Below are positions 10,301 to 19,899 of a stretch of 64,000 nt of DNA, piece by piece. Source of the DNA: Micropterix aruncella. Taxonomy: Eukaryota; Arthropoda; Insecta; Lepidoptera; Micropterigidae. Both the position numbers and the translations under genes were made by a program. Below the pieces are notes generated by a model. The model worked only from the letters and a program-made list of their open reading frames with translations. It ran no database searches and had not been told where the DNA came from. The stretch lies in assembly GCA_944548615.1 (NCBI GenBank), contig OX155960.1:8738029-8802028 (forward strand), in the 5' to 3' direction. Position 1 is the first letter of the stretch. Each line of letters begins with the position of its first letter.

Positions 10301-13211
10301 TCAAACGCCGTATTTGATCTGAAAATGTGTGAGTAAAAGTTTGTCTCATTATTTGAAAATTATACATTTTAATAAAATGTATGTAAAAGTATTTATTATA
10401 AAAGCGTATTTTCTATATACCTAAACTTAGTTTTTCTTGTTTCCTATGTTTCTTAGTTCATAATCTGGGCCGTTAATGTTCATAGATAGGACACAAGCGT
10501 TCAACTACTGGTTATTTTCGACTTTTTCACAGTTTATATTTTTTATAAAATTGTACTATCGCTTTAAACTAAAATAAAAAATATAGGCATAATCCTAATT
10601 AAATTATCTATAAAATGTACATATACGTAAAAGGAAATAGGTTATATAAAGCCATAAAAAACCATCATAAAGTCGGCCACATCCTTAAATGTTCATCTAT
10701 TGGGCCCCCTACCCTACAATGGTTTGGCAGTAATTAATGTTTTGGTGAGACAATGTCATAATTCATTTTTTTTACTAATTTTTACTAAAACTTTTTGGGA
10801 CATCAACTTGTCAATCGGAAGAGGGACCGAGGCCTGAAGGGTTAATATTATTTACATAAGATATCAATTTTTAATTTGATATACAGGTTTCAACGGGGGG
10901 CGCCAGTTTTGCATGCGGCAATTTTGCACAAATGTCACTTTTGACAGTTCCAAATTTGTTGAGGGCAGATTTGCAGGAGGCAACCTTGCAGGCGGCAACC
11001 TTGCAGGCGGCAACCTTCAGTATTCAGTACAGTTTTTAAGTTTTTCTGTTAGGTTAGGTTTTTCTTTCGCTTAAAATCGAAGTGACATTAATTACCGGCA
11101 TCCTTGTAGTGGATGACTTTTATAGATCAAACTAAACATTAAAAAAAATGTTTTAAGTTTTTCTGTTAGGTTAGGTTAGGTCATTTTGACATTTGCAAAA
11201 CTGCCTTCTGCAAGATTGTCTTCTGCAAAACTGCCGCCTGCAAGAATGCCGTCTGCAAGATTGCCGTCTGCAAATTTGCCTTCTGCAAGTTTGATGGGAC
11301 CCGTTTCAACACATAATAACTAAGATAGACTTTAAGTTCAGATAGACTAATATTCATATTCATTTTATTGGTACAATGGTATACAAGTCATACAAGATAT
11401 GCAAGTCACACACACAGTTAATCAAGCGGCACTCTATCTCTTCGTATTATCCTCTAGATGGCATTCTATCTCTCGGTATTATTTCAGTGATGTAATCAGC
11501 CTATATAAAAAATGCGACAGCGTTAATAAATGATATTATCATTGCTATCATTGGTCAAATTATTGGGTTTTTACAATCAATGGGTCCTTTATAAAAAAAA
11601 CATTCATTATCAATGTTATTTCAATACAATATCAATGCATTAATTCAACGTCCACACAAATCTTCGAGGTCACAACAAAAAGTCCAGTCCGGCGTAGAAG
11701 GCTTGCAAAATCGTACTATGGATAAAAAGCAATCTAATAATAATCAATAGTGCGGGCAAGTAAGTTCTATGACTGCCAAGTTTCATGTCGATAGCTTTCC
11801 TCACCGAGATACGAGTACATGATGGTAATATATCGAGATGATCGATGGGTTCCGTTTTTAAAATGTTATTTTTTACATTTTACACTGTTGTCCGATGACC
11901 GATGGTCTTGTCCGTGGGTAATTTCAGTTCCAATATAATATGTAATTATGTATGGTTATTTTGTTTTGCATTTAAGTTGCGGTAAATAAACAAGCAAGTA
12001 TACAGTGTGAGGTTTTAGTTAACGGCATCCTTAAATAGGGTGAATCAGTGGGAGCAAATAAGCAACTTTTAACCCTTGGAGTAAATCGGTATTTTCATGG
12101 ATGCATCTGTCTCTTTTGCAGGATTTTCGGCGACATCGACCTTAAAGTACTATAACTACGAAACTACTACACCAATCATAAAAAGAACAACTGCACAATG
12201 ATTGCATTGAAATTTCGAATATAGAATATTGAAATATCATTTTGTAAAACAATTAGATAATTATGAATAAATATGAGAACGTCAAAGAAGTGAAAAAAAC
12301 GCGCGACCAGATTTGGTCGACTCGTACTCAACGGATATTTGTTTCGCGACCAGATTTGGTTGACTCATACTCAAGGGGTTAATAAAAAAAATTGGGAAAA
12401 ACACAGATATATTTTTTTCTTTTATCAAATTTGTAAATCATATGTAATAAAAAAAGTTTTAGAAGCGTTCAGCGCTGCGCCATCTGGCGGTAGGTAAAAT
12501 ATCACTAATAAACAATATTAGCGATATTTCACCTACCGCTAGATGGTGCATCGTCCTCAACTCTCTTTATACTATTTTTCTGAAAATACTTTTCAAATTT
12601 ATTTACTTTTTGGTTTTTTCCACAATTTTTGATCAAAAGTTGCTTGTTTGCTCATACAGTTTCACCCCACTTCAAGGATGCCGGTAACTAAAAGCTTGTC
12701 CATGATTTACTACCTTTAAATTTTATGATCTTAAAAAACAAACATAAGAAAGTGGGCAGGGACGGCAAGGCACTAGCACGTCGAAGTGTTTTTCCTGAGA
12801 CGGAGCGGGGAGCTTTTGTCGAGGTGGTGTGCAAAAACGAAGCTGCAGTTTCCCAACCCCTGACCTAGTACTTTATTCAGAGCAACAGAAGCAGTAACCA
12901 TACGTACACGATGTTCTTTGGAAGATCCAATCGGTAGAGCCTTGTAAAAAGCGCGAAAATCAACAAAACAGTAGCGATTATATCCAGTTCTATCCTTATT
13001 TTCGGGATGTGCGTGTTTTCCACGAAATTCTCGTTTAATTCTTCACTTTCCGGTTTTTCTACATCCTGAAATATCGGTTGTATATCATTAAATCTGTAAT
13101 TTGCAAACAGAAATATACCAAGATACTCACGTCTTCGACAGCTGATGTAGTTTTATCTTCGGCTTCTTCTGCATTATCAATAGTTTTGCGTTCTTCAGGC
13201 TCGGGTTCCAT
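2799..13211 (-). CDS. POMT1: Protein O-mannosyltransferase 1, complete five-exon gene
   Basis: POMT1 transfers mannose from dolichyl-phosphate mannose to Ser/Thr of proteins such as dystroglycan in the ER membrane, working with POMT2. The fly ortholog is rotated abdomen. Coding exons on the minus strand are 13211-13131, 13065-12908, 6783-6482, 5792-5618 and 4374-2799. All junctions are GT-AG and the phases fit, giving 2292 nt and 763 aa, near the family's usual 750. In order I see an acidic N-terminus, the first membrane helix (about residues 54-72), the catalytic FDELHYG acidic pair (D82, E83) with HPPLGKQLI, further helices, a lumenal MIR region (about 335-510), and a hydrophobic C-terminal helix bundle. 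No break was found. The neighbour PSMB7 is convergent and unrelated in function. Confidence 0.93.
4739..5320 (+). pseudogene. Reverse-transcriptase remnant of a non-LTR retrotransposon (POMT1 intron 4)
   Basis: In one frame GVPQGSVLGP is readable, the RT motif before the catalytic YADD/FADD block. In other frames VNEERDVGIL..LKWEKHL and LMVYKSYVRPILESG appear, matching the usual C-terminal half of CR1/Jockey-type RTs. Frames are broken throughout. It is antisense to POMT1. Confidence 0.7.
5618..5792 (-). CDS. POMT1: POMT1 exon 4
   Basis: Opens after TTTTACAG with the ENALLTQSRFVLLESF signature of PMT proteins, followed by two hydrophobic stretches (LLLFALFGILCVINFI and GVLWLVAAFVSFGFSL). It is 175 nt long, entered in phase 1 and left in phase 2, which matches exons 3 and 5 exactly. 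Confidence 0.92.
5974..6141. mobile_element. Short Tigger/pogo-type MITE (POMT1 intron 3)
   Basis: Terminal inverted repeats start CAGTGGAACCTCTCATAA and end with the complement, GAGAGGTTCCACTG. TA flanks both ends (5972-5973 and 6142-6143). The 168-bp element has no coding capacity, and its inside is built of repeats of an ATTACTCGTTATGAG-like unit. Confidence 0.85.
6150..6410 (-). pseudogene. Mariner-like transposase remnant (POMT1 intron 3)
   Basis: Minus-strand translation gives DNERPHVAPTLGDFLNAHGI, then FWLFPKKFPLRVQKFKTNHK and VIKAVEAA. This follows the C-terminal layout of mariner transposases (HxDNA.PH, a PYSPDLAP-type segment, FLFP..KK, F.s.EE). The catalytic segment is degenerate, and no TIRs could be assigned. 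Confidence 0.6.
6482..6783 (-). CDS. POMT1: POMT1 exon 3 (catalytic DE motif)
   Basis: Acceptor TTGCAG precedes T|TTT GAC GAG, giving VFDELHYGRYVSLYIKG and FFFDSHPPLGKQLIA, the lumenal loop 1 of PMT enzymes with the essential acidic pair. VGLRLLPAICGS and the next membrane helix follow. It ends in IF + G before GTGAGT. The 6124-bp intron upstream is full of transposons. Confidence 0.93.
7660..7965 (+). repeat. Subterminal GTTCA(N)TATTGG repeats of the pogo-like element
   Basis: Variants of GTTCATCTATTGG occur near 7672, 7853, 7905 and 7950. More occur in the right end (near 10499 and at 10691-10703, the latter inside the TIR). Arrays of TIR-like motifs inside element ends are often transposase-binding sites; that role here is inference. 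Confidence 0.55.
8296..10297 (+). pseudogene. Pogo-type transposase (HTH_Psq, DDE_1), broken
   Basis: It begins MSPKVEKKYSQKSSETAVKL with a Pipsqueak-type helix-turn-helix (SLHRASLQFGIPKGTLHNKV). A frameshift near 8478 and a stop near 8587 interrupt the CENP-B-like region. The catalytic domain follows: FNSDETGIQLCPKSG at 8812-8850, DWGIGRSKSGWM near 9025, and LLPDGHKSHVNLQ near 9150, giving the first two Asp residues. After PNATHI the expected QP-D segment is missing. The C-terminal part (9995-10297, with RYYVGKVV and MPSYSRRG) is intact in its own frame. It is clearly non-functional. Confidence 0.85.
9740..9965 (+). repeat. GAGGAGCAAGGACAAAGAT-type tandem repeat inside the pogo element
   Basis: Degenerate units of GATGAGGAGCAAGGACAAA run from about 9788 to 9925, encoding a Glu/Asp/Lys-rich stretch. 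The array is bracketed by a near-identical 38-bp direct repeat starting GAGCTTCTATTGAAAAGG (about 9748 and 9928), so part of the transposase linker was duplicated. Confidence 0.75.
10895..11300. repeat. Pair of inverted 15-bp minisatellites with TTAGG-like motifs between
   Basis: Left array: units of GCAGGCGGCAACCTT (about 10900-11016). Right array: units such as GCAAGATTGCCGTCT (about 11205-11290), close to the left unit inverted. Between them TTTTTCTGTTAGGTTAGG occurs twice (about 11041 and 11157). The right array reads on the minus strand as a run of LQTA/LQKA repeats, which I regard as non-coding. Confidence 0.8.
11301..12015. other. Intron sequence, possible decayed LTR
   Basis: No gene is seen. 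The part from about 11310 to 11600, with TATATAAAA near 11503 and an alternating CTCTAGATGGCA/CTATCTCT pattern, could be an old LTR, but I found no matching partner or target duplication. Confidence 0.3.
12018..12688. mobile_element. TA-flanked MITE, family 1 (with nested MITE)
   Basis: Ends GTTAACGGCATCCTT and AAGGATGCCGGTAAC are inverted repeats that continue imperfectly for about 50 bp (GGGTGAA, GAGCAAA.AAGCAACTTTT). TA lies at 12016-12017 and 12689-12690. An inner palindrome around TACCTACCGCTAGATGG is shared with a second copy at 51800-52113. Non-coding. Confidence 0.8.
12073..12378. mobile_element. TTAA-flanked MITE nested in MITE family 1
   Basis: Ends CCCTTGGAGTA and TACTCAAGGGG are imperfect inverted repeats, with TTAA at 12069-12072 and 12379-12382. 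A 27-bp segment starting CGCGACCAGATTTGG is duplicated at about 12301 and 12346. Non-coding and probably piggyBac-type. Confidence 0.75.
12908..13065 (-). CDS. POMT1: POMT1 exon 2 (first membrane helix)
   Basis: It opens after TTTCAG with DVEKPESEELNENF and runs through IIATVLLIFALFTRLYRL to LPKNIV, where donor GTACGT splits the valine codon. The FTRLYRL segment just before the DE motif is typical of PMT-family proteins. Confidence 0.88.
13131..13211 (-). CDS. POMT1: POMT1 exon 1 (start codon)
   Basis: ATG at 13211-13209 opens 27 codons, MEPEPEERK then an acidic stretch ending TTSAVED, with the donor GTGAGT directly after. This ATG gives an uninterrupted frame into exon 2, and no in-frame ATG upstream looks better. 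The 65-bp intron 1 separates it from exon 2. Confidence 0.8.
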
Positions 13212-13556
13212 TTTCTTTAAATCGTAATTTCACAACGCTATACATCTGCATACTTTCGTTTTTAAACATAACGGGGCATTCGCGCTTGCGACGTCATAAC
13301 CAAGAGCTGTCAAATTGGAAGCGGACATTTTGAAAAGGTATCGAAAGTATATAATTTTCACCAAATCGACTTTTATAATAGAGATGTGTCATGCGAATAC
13401 ATATAACCAGCGACGTCTAGCGGAGAGATTGAAACTATTGGACTATAGTAAATTACACGGGAGAATTGTTATCAACAGACGAACTCGTCACAGGAAAGTA
13501 TAACGATATTAGTCGTTCTTTTAACCTCGAATGAACGTAGATACTTGGGGCGAAAC

Positions 13557-13709
13557 CGTATGGCCCCTCCACACGTTGGCCAGCGTTGGCTGCACCGCCT
13601 ATGTCTCTCTCGCTCTTTCACATACATTTTTCTGACGTCACAGTGGTGCCGACTCGCTCTTACCTTAGTAATAATGACCAACATTCGCCGACGTGTGGAT
13701 GGGGCGTAA
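13557..13709. mobile_element. Small MITE with CCACACGT ends
   Basis: GGCCCCTCCACACGTTGG at the left faces CGACGTGTGGATGGGGC at the right, an imperfect inverted repeat of about 28 bp. It lies next to the POMT1 5' side. It is about 150 bp and non-coding. Confidence 0.6.
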
Positions 13710-13996
13710 GTACTAGACCGCGACCAGCCTGAAAATGTGTCAACGGAATAGAAAGAGACAGCAGCATATGTCACTTCCTCTATCCTTGTTTAGTCGCGCA
13801 TGCACGGGACACATGTAAATATATCACTATGGCAACGCTTCGATGCCATAAGTCTGCGATGCTATGGATAAAGGAGCATGCGTAAATAGACATCCTTGTC
13901 TTCCTCTATCCTTAGAGGGAGTCTCATATGCAGCTATCTCTTTCTATTCCGCTTACGCATTCACTCACAGTCCACCTTCGTACTCCCGCGCTCTAT
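13706..13996 (+). repeat. Dispersed repeat family Y, copy 1
   Basis: It runs from CGACCAGCCTGAAAATG through GAATAGAAAGAGACAGCA to CACTCACAGTCCACCTTCG and GCGCTCTATTCTAATACC. Copies with the same ends lie at 42611-42805 (+) and 48449-48870 (-). The inner GAATAGAAAGAGA and TCTCTTTCTATTC segments are inverted. No coding capacity; it looks like a MITE or fold-back element. Confidence 0.7.
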
Positions 13997-14005
13997 TCTA
14001 ATACC

Positions 14006-14690
14006 TATGGGCGAAACAGACCACCGTCTAGCCACGCCAACTAACCTGTGAGACGGGTGTTACACGTTCAATCTGGCATCAGTTCAGTCCGTGACGTTTG
14101 TCAGACTGACGGGAACTGATCGTTTATTGCGTTGACTGACGGACTGAACTGATGGATTTTCATACATTTTTATAATTTATATCAGTCCATCAGTCCAAGG
14201 TCGTGGACTGAACTGATGCCAGATTGAACGCGTAACACCTGTCGTAGAGTCCAACGCCTTATTGGCCTTACTGCGTGACATTAGAAAGTTGACCAGCGGG
14301 CAGCCTCGCGGCATCTACCTGATGTTAGGGGTTAGTTCGAATTTATCGCGGCCCGTGGCTTCTTTTGCCGGTCTGTTCACTCGGATCGAGTAGCCAATGG
14401 GTCGTTTTAAGAGTGGGTGACATCCACCCCCGCCTCTTAGCTTACATCGTTTCCAGGTTCCTCTAGTTATTCGCCGAAGTGCACATTCGATTGGCTGACG
14501 CCGCAAGATGCGCAAACCGCCCGAAGATCATCACCAGGAGGAACTGATGTATTTGCTGTGGCAGGGGAAACAGAGTCCTTTCCAGGCTCGACCCTCTACG
14601 AGGAGGCTACCGGATGGAAGTTGAGCCGACACAAGTTAACGAGCGGGTCTTAGTTTCCTAGCTACACAGGAACATTAACTGTCAAGTAAA
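14006..14690 (+). repeat. Dispersed GC-rich repeat family X, copy 1
   Basis: Its landmarks are TTCGAATTTATCGCGG, TCGATTGGCTGACGCCGCA, GATGCGCAAACCGCCC and GAACATTAACTGTC. These recur in the same order at 20480-22905, 24290-25235 (twice) and 44220-44600, all on the plus strand. A MITE interrupts this copy at 14056-14240. I do not recognise a protein in it. It could be the 5' untranslated part of a non-LTR retrotransposon. Confidence 0.7.
14056..14240. mobile_element. MITE nested in family X copy 1
   Basis: GGTGTTACACGTTCAATC continuing TGGCATCAGTTCAGTCC at the left is repeated inverted at the right, about 38 bp with two or three mismatches. Inner ACTGATGG/CAGTTCAGTCC motifs repeat further. 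Short, non-coding, no assignable target duplication. Confidence 0.75.
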
Positions 14691-15049
14691 TTAGACACTG
14701 CGGTTTTTATAGCCCGCCGGCGCGATATGTTTTGATTATTTTTTAAACTTTTACCATGAGAGTCAACAATTACCCTGGCCCGGCCAAATTATAAAGGTCG
14801 AAGTAGTTATAATTCGCACTTTATTCGGTGTACCTAAAGGGGATTATGAACATTTGTTTTCAACATACATAGGTTGCAAGAAACCATAACAAAGTACCAG
14901 CTGATTAGAATTGTAGTTTAGTGTCACTTTCTCCCAAAGGTGGAAAAAGCCTCCCCCTTGTTGGGCGGGGAAGTGAGACACTAGCGGGCGCTCTGTAATA
15001 GTGGATTTTTCAGTAAGTAAACAAAATAAATAAGACAAAGTCCGAGTTA
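14691..15049. other. Intergenic sequence with no recognised feature
   Basis: I see no gene, RNA or transposon end here. A short minus-strand frame (14844-15092) has no recognisable motif and runs into the Penelope remnant. Confidence 0.35.
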
Positions 15050-16025
15050 CCAGGTGAAGTTTGTAGTAGCCGATGTTTCGGCGATGTTGCAACCGCCGTT
15101 GTCCAGGGTAGACTCAAGGGCTATCAGTCGTCATCCATTGTTGTTTTGCAGGTAGGCGGTATACTGCTACTGTTACTAAACCCATTATAATGATGAGGGG
15201 GGGGGGGGGGATAGATGCGCGTGAGTTTTGAAAATCCGCCGTGTACAAAACACTCACTGTATCATATTTTGCGGATTTAGGAAGAAATAAGAAATAAGAA
15301 AAATTTCTTTTCAAAAACCCGATCTGGGTATAGAAATTACATATAACAAAAAATAGTATTTCTACAAATGTAATTACATTTCAAAAAATTAAAAAAAAGT
15401 GTATAAAAAACTAATATTTAAAAAAAAAACATAGAAATTAAAAAATAACAAAGACATAAAAACTAGAAAAATAAAAATAAACAGAAATAATGAAAAACAT
15501 AGAGAATCAGCAATTCAATAACGAAAATATATGAAAACTAGAAAAATAGAAAGCATCCAAAGAGTTCTACATAGACTACATTTAATAAGGATCAAACTAT
15601 CAATCAACAATCAAGAAATAGAAAAATGCATCGACTCTTCAAAGAACAAAAAATCAACTGGTCTCGATGATATACCTGTTAGCGTAATTAAAATCCATAA
15701 ACGTGTACTGGCACCTTGTCTAACATATCTTTACAATTTAAGCTTTTCAGAGGGAATATTTCCAGATTGTCATAAAGTAGCCAAGATTACACCGATATAT
15801 AAAAGACGGCGATCCCACGAGCGTAGAAAATTATCGACCCGTAGCCCTACTGAGCAATTTCTCAAAAATTTTGGAGAAGGACATTTGAGGAAGAGGGTTC
15901 CATGTAGTAATTAGTTTCAAACCTTTGTCGCTGTTGAAGTTCGAAGTTCTTATTTCATTCGCTTCCCGGAGCATGCAGGGAATGTAAAATTGTTATTTTG
16001 ATAGCACAGTTGAGTTTTGAAACTG
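15050..16025 (-). mobile_element. Penelope-like element 3' remnant split by an RT fragment
   Basis: 15050-15290 carries the element's terminal sequence in reverse (GATGTTTCGGCGATGTTGCA, TGTCCAGGGTAGACT). It continues into the end of the coding region, where minus-strand translation matches the C-terminus of the full element at 54137-59639. Matching resumes at about 15895-16020 (TTGAAGTTCGAAGTTCTT, GTTGAGTTTTGAAACT). The gap holds an unrelated RT fragment. A run of 14 G lies at about 15197. Confidence 0.75.
15480..15890 (+). pseudogene. Non-LTR retrotransposon RT fragment
   Basis: KNKKSTGLDDIPVSVIKIHK, then LTYLYNLSFSEGIFPD and KVAKITPIYK, is the N-terminal finger of a CR1/Jockey-type RT. A frameshift after ITPIYKRR puts the expected NYRPVALLS block (from TATCGACCCGTAGCCCTACT, about 15831) in another frame. 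It ends abruptly at the Penelope sequence. Confidence 0.75.
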
Positions 16026-16214
16026 CTCCTAGTAGCTTGTTCCGCTATCGAACCGTTAGAATGACTGAACACCAATTGGGACTTTTTCATACCCCCTCCA
16101 ATGTCGTTAAAGTATCGAGCCTTTTAGCACGTTTTTCCATATCCAGTAGCCTTGCTCACTGGAGCTATTTAGAGGATAGTTCATATCACCTTTATAACAA
16201 TACCCTCTGCACAA

Positions 16215-16560
16215 ATTATCTGCTGCAAGTCGGCCTTATATCAAGGCCAGTACATCTACTACCGAGACAAAGTCCTTGCTGTTATTCACGAGGAAATTAC
16301 CCTCTCAGTGGCTTGTGCCAATTAGGATCTGACAGTACCATACGAACCCCTATACGGTTTGTGCAGGATACCTCAAAAAGCAAAAAGACAGTACGCTCCA
16401 AACCCCTTCTTTATAATAGCGAAAGCTTCTGACTGGATTCTAAAGGTCGATTCGACCTCCAAGCAGTATCACTTCCCTGAATGGCTCGGCTGTACAGACT
16501 CATGAAATGGAGTGTCATGATGTACACTACATTTCTAAAGACCATGAGCACAAACTAAAT
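16215..16560 (+). repeat. Dispersed repeat family Z, copy 1
   Basis: CTGCAAGTCGGCCTTATATC, a GACA(A/T)AGT.CTTGCTGTTATTC block, TCGATTC and CATTTCTAAAGACCA are shared in order with 31415-31715. One frame of copy 2 reads GRYIYRHDIVLAVIREV, which resembles the cysteine/RHD tail of some LINE polyproteins; that is a weak hint only. Confidence 0.6.
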
Positions 16561-16839
16561 ACATAACATGATTTCGCAAATGCTATCACCGTGAATGGCT
16601 TTACTGTTCACCTTTACACGGTGGAAGTTGGCGCTCGTGGCCTGCCAGCCAAATCCCTGTTTCATCTCCATAAATATCTTGGTCTCTAGGACGTCCTCCT
16701 AGAAATCAACTCCTTCCTAGAAAAAAATATCTAAAATCGCGATTTGCGCACAGTATTTTTTATTGTCACCCAACTAAATTATAAGAAAAGTATAAAAAAT
16801 ACTCGAAAATCTTCTATTATAAATTTTCAGAATATGTTG

Positions 16840-19800
16840 CATATTCTTTAAATTAGACTTTAAGACAATAGAGCGAAACTCTGGCTATGTAATTAATGAA
16901 AATGAAAACTTAAGTAGCAATAATGGTAATTTAATACAATTGTCTTCAGAGAAAATTAATAATATAAATAATCTGATATCCCCATCAGTGGTTATTACTC
17001 AAGAAAATATGCCAAAAAATTGTATAAATCTGGTGCATCAGAATATTCAGGGGATAATAGGCAAAGAGCTAGAATTAGAATTGTTCTTGAACTGTAATCA
17101 TATCGACATTCTATGTATATCAGAATCTTGGCTCAAAAGCCATCAGATCATTTTCAGTTCCAATAACCATCAGATTGCCAGCTCATTTAACAGAGTTCGG
17201 TTGATACGTGGTGGCTCTTTAATAATTACAAAGAAATGCTTGAAATTTAAAGAAAGACGTGATATTGTGAGCCTCTCTGTCGAACGAGTTTTAGAGATTG
17301 CATGTATAGAATTGGAGGAAACCATTGTTATGAGTGTATACAAACCACCATGTGCACCTTATGAAGCTTTTTATAAAATTATGGAAGATGCCTTATTCAA
17401 AATAACCAATAGTCCTAAAACAATTGTTATTTGTGGAGACTTTAACATCAATATATTAGAAAAAAATCCTTGACATGTAACTTTTTAAATTTATTTAGAT
17501 CATTCAACTTATATAATGTTTTTCTTGAACCTACGAGGATAACTGCCTCAAGTGCTACTTGTATAGATAATATATTCACAAACATAAAAGCCAATTATAA
17601 ATCACTAATTAATATTTTGCACTCTGATCACTGCGGTCAGTTAGTATCATTTCCTAAGAAAAGCACTAGGGTTCTAAGAAAAAATATTAGTTTTATTCCA
17701 ATTACTGAGTGCCGTCTAGTGGAATTTAAATCTAGCTTAATTAGCAAATTACAAAGGTTGCCAATTCATGACAATCCTGACCAACTTTATGACTAGTGAT
17801 TGGGCAACTGTTGGTATTTACAAAAGTCGTAATAAATTGTATGAACTGTATAACGAAAAAACTTATAATCATAGTGCGACTTTTAAGAACTATGTAAATA
17901 ACTATTCCAAAATATTCAAACGAGCCTGTTCCACTGCGAAGTCAATTTATTTGAAGAATAAGATCAAAAGCTCTACAAACAAAATTAAAGCTACATGGAA
18001 TATTATTAATAATGAAACAAATAGGGTTATAGCTCGCACAAGGGACTTTCATTTAAAGATAAATAATTTAGACATTAAAGCGGGTATGGAAGTTGCGACT
18101 GAGTTTGAGCGATTTTTTACGAATATACCGTTAATAACGACTAACGCCCTCAAGTCGTCTTCCATTTCAGCTGAGATGCTACTTAAAGAAAGCGTTTCCG
18201 CATGTGTTACCGACTTCGCTTTCACTATTGTTAACTGCAATGATATAATAAATGCCTTTAAAACAATTGAGATAAAGAAAACTATGGACCTTTGGGGATA
18301 TTCTGTAAAAACAATTTCATACATCATAGAAATAATCGCACCTTATCTAGCATATATATTCAATTGTTGTGTTACTTCTGGAGTGTTTCCTGATCTGATG
18401 AAACATAGTAAAGTTATACCATTATTTAAATCTGGCGATACTTCTGATCCCTCGAATTTTCGACCAGTTTCCGTACTTCCCACTTTGAGTAAAATTTTCG
18501 AAAAATTAATTCTTAGACAATTGCACACTCATTTTAACAAATATAATTTACTTCATAAGAAACAGTTTGGATTTACAAAGGGTTGCTCAACCATAGATGC
18601 GGGAACCGAACTATTGACAGGTATATTGAATGCCTGGGAAGAGTCACAAGACGCATTAGGCATCTTCTGTGACTTGTCTAAGGCATTTGATTGTGTACAC
18701 CATGATACACTAGTTAGGAAATTACATCACTATGGCATTAGGAACAAGGCTCTTGATCTTCTTACTTCTTACTTGGGAAATAGAATTCAGAAGGTTGATG
18801 TAAACGGTAAAAGATCACCAGGATCAATGGTCACCATGGGTGTCCCACAAGGCTCCATTCTTGGCCCATTTCTCTTCTTAATATACATAAATGATTTACC
18901 CTTTCACATAAGGAATAATCACGAAATTGTATTGTTTGCTGATGATACTTCTTTGACGTTTAAAATTAGTCGAAAATTGTACAATTATGACGAAGTTAAC
19001 AATGCACCCTCAAAAGTTGTCCATTGGTTTAATGTAAATAACCTACTATTAAATGGAAGAAAAACCAAAGTGATTAAATTTTCTACACCTAATGTTAAGC
19101 AGGTACAAACCAATGTAGAAATAAATGGAACTAAACTGGAGCCTGTTGCTTCAACTGTGTTTCTAGGGATAACAATTAACTCCAAATTACAATGGGGCCC
19201 ACAAATTGAGAAAATGTCAGGAAAACTTAGCTCTGCGGCATACGCAGTTAAAACAATAAGGCGGCTGACTGATGTAGATACAGCAAGAATAGTATACTTT
19301 AATTACTTTCATAGCATTATGTCCTATGGGATTCTTCTCCGGGGAAGCTGTGCGGACATCAATAACATCTTTATACTACAGAAACGCGCTGTAAGAGCTA
19401 TATATAAACTTGGTCCTCGAGTTTCACTTAGAGAAAAATTCAAAGAGATAAACATTCTTACTGTTGCATCACAATATATATACGAAAATCTGTTGTATGT
19501 CCACAAGAATATTGACAGTTAAAATAAAAAGCGACACTCATAATTTTAATACTAGACATAAGCATAACCTTGTTGTACGTGCTACTCGTCTCCACAAAAT
19601 AAGCAATTCTTTTTTGGGACAATGTATACGCTTCTATAACAAACTTCCTCATACTATTAGAGAACTATCTGTAAATAAGTTTAAAGCTACCATCAAAGCA
19701 AAATTGTATAAAAAAGCATACTATACAATATCTGATTATGTAAATGACAAAACGGCTCGGGAGTAAGGCTTGGACGCATCATAAGAACATAAATTAAAAA

Positions 19801-19856
19801 TAATATTTAATTGTGTCTATATGAATAAAGAATATTTTGATTTTGATTTTTTTGAT
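16840..19856 (+). mobile_element. CR1/Jockey-type non-LTR retrotransposon, 5' truncated
   Basis: The body covers the endonuclease (from about 16940) and reverse transcriptase, then a short 3' UTR ending in repeats of GATTTT(T) near 19840-19856. ORF1 is absent, so it is 5' truncated as is usual for target-primed insertion. I could not define a target-site duplication. Confidence 0.85.
16940..19766 (+). pseudogene. Endonuclease-reverse transcriptase polyprotein, frameshifted
   Basis: The endonuclease shows NLVHQNIQGI, CISESWL and VICGDFNINIL. The frame breaks at about 17470, then TCIDNIFTN and LHSDHCGQLVSF continue. It breaks again near 17790, then the RT runs to 19522: KVIPLFKSGDTSDPSNFRPV, FCDLSKAFDCVHHDTL, GVPQGSILGPFLFLIYINDL and the catalytic LFADDTSL. 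A final shift near 19500 leads into the C-terminal tail (19464-19766). All catalytic motifs are present, so it decayed only recently. It would cut DNA and copy its own RNA if intact. Confidence 0.88.
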
Positions 19857-19899
19857 TTACAAAATACATTCGGGTGAAATCCCATTATAGGTATATGAT

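Larger units (their letters stand above)
7232..10714 (+). mobile_element. Pogo-like DNA transposon nested in the TTAA element
   Basis: Terminal inverted repeats are GGGTAGGGGGCCCAAAAGAT on the left and its near-perfect complement on the right (one mismatch), with TA at 7230-7231 and 10715-10716. It is 3483 bp long. It carries a broken DDE transposase (8296-10297) and copies of a GTTCA..TATTGG motif inside each end. Polarity is taken from the transposase. Confidence 0.88.
7117..10841. mobile_element. TTAA-flanked element containing a nested pogo
   Basis: The ends are CCCTTCAGGCC and GGCCTGAAGGG, exact inverted repeats, flanked by TTAA at 7113-7116 and 10842-10845. Without the pogo at 7232-10714 it would be only about 240 bp and non-coding. 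TTAA targets with CCC ends fit piggyBac-type MITEs. It lies in POMT1 intron 2. Confidence 0.85.

Noticed and set aside
11181..11363. LQKANLQTAILQ repeat peptide
   Set aside because: Translation of the 15-bp minisatellite; the facing inverted array gives no corresponding protein.
13315..13503. 62-residue plus-strand frame upstream of POMT1
   Set aside because: No recognisable motif, no splice or promoter support, in repeat-rich sequence.
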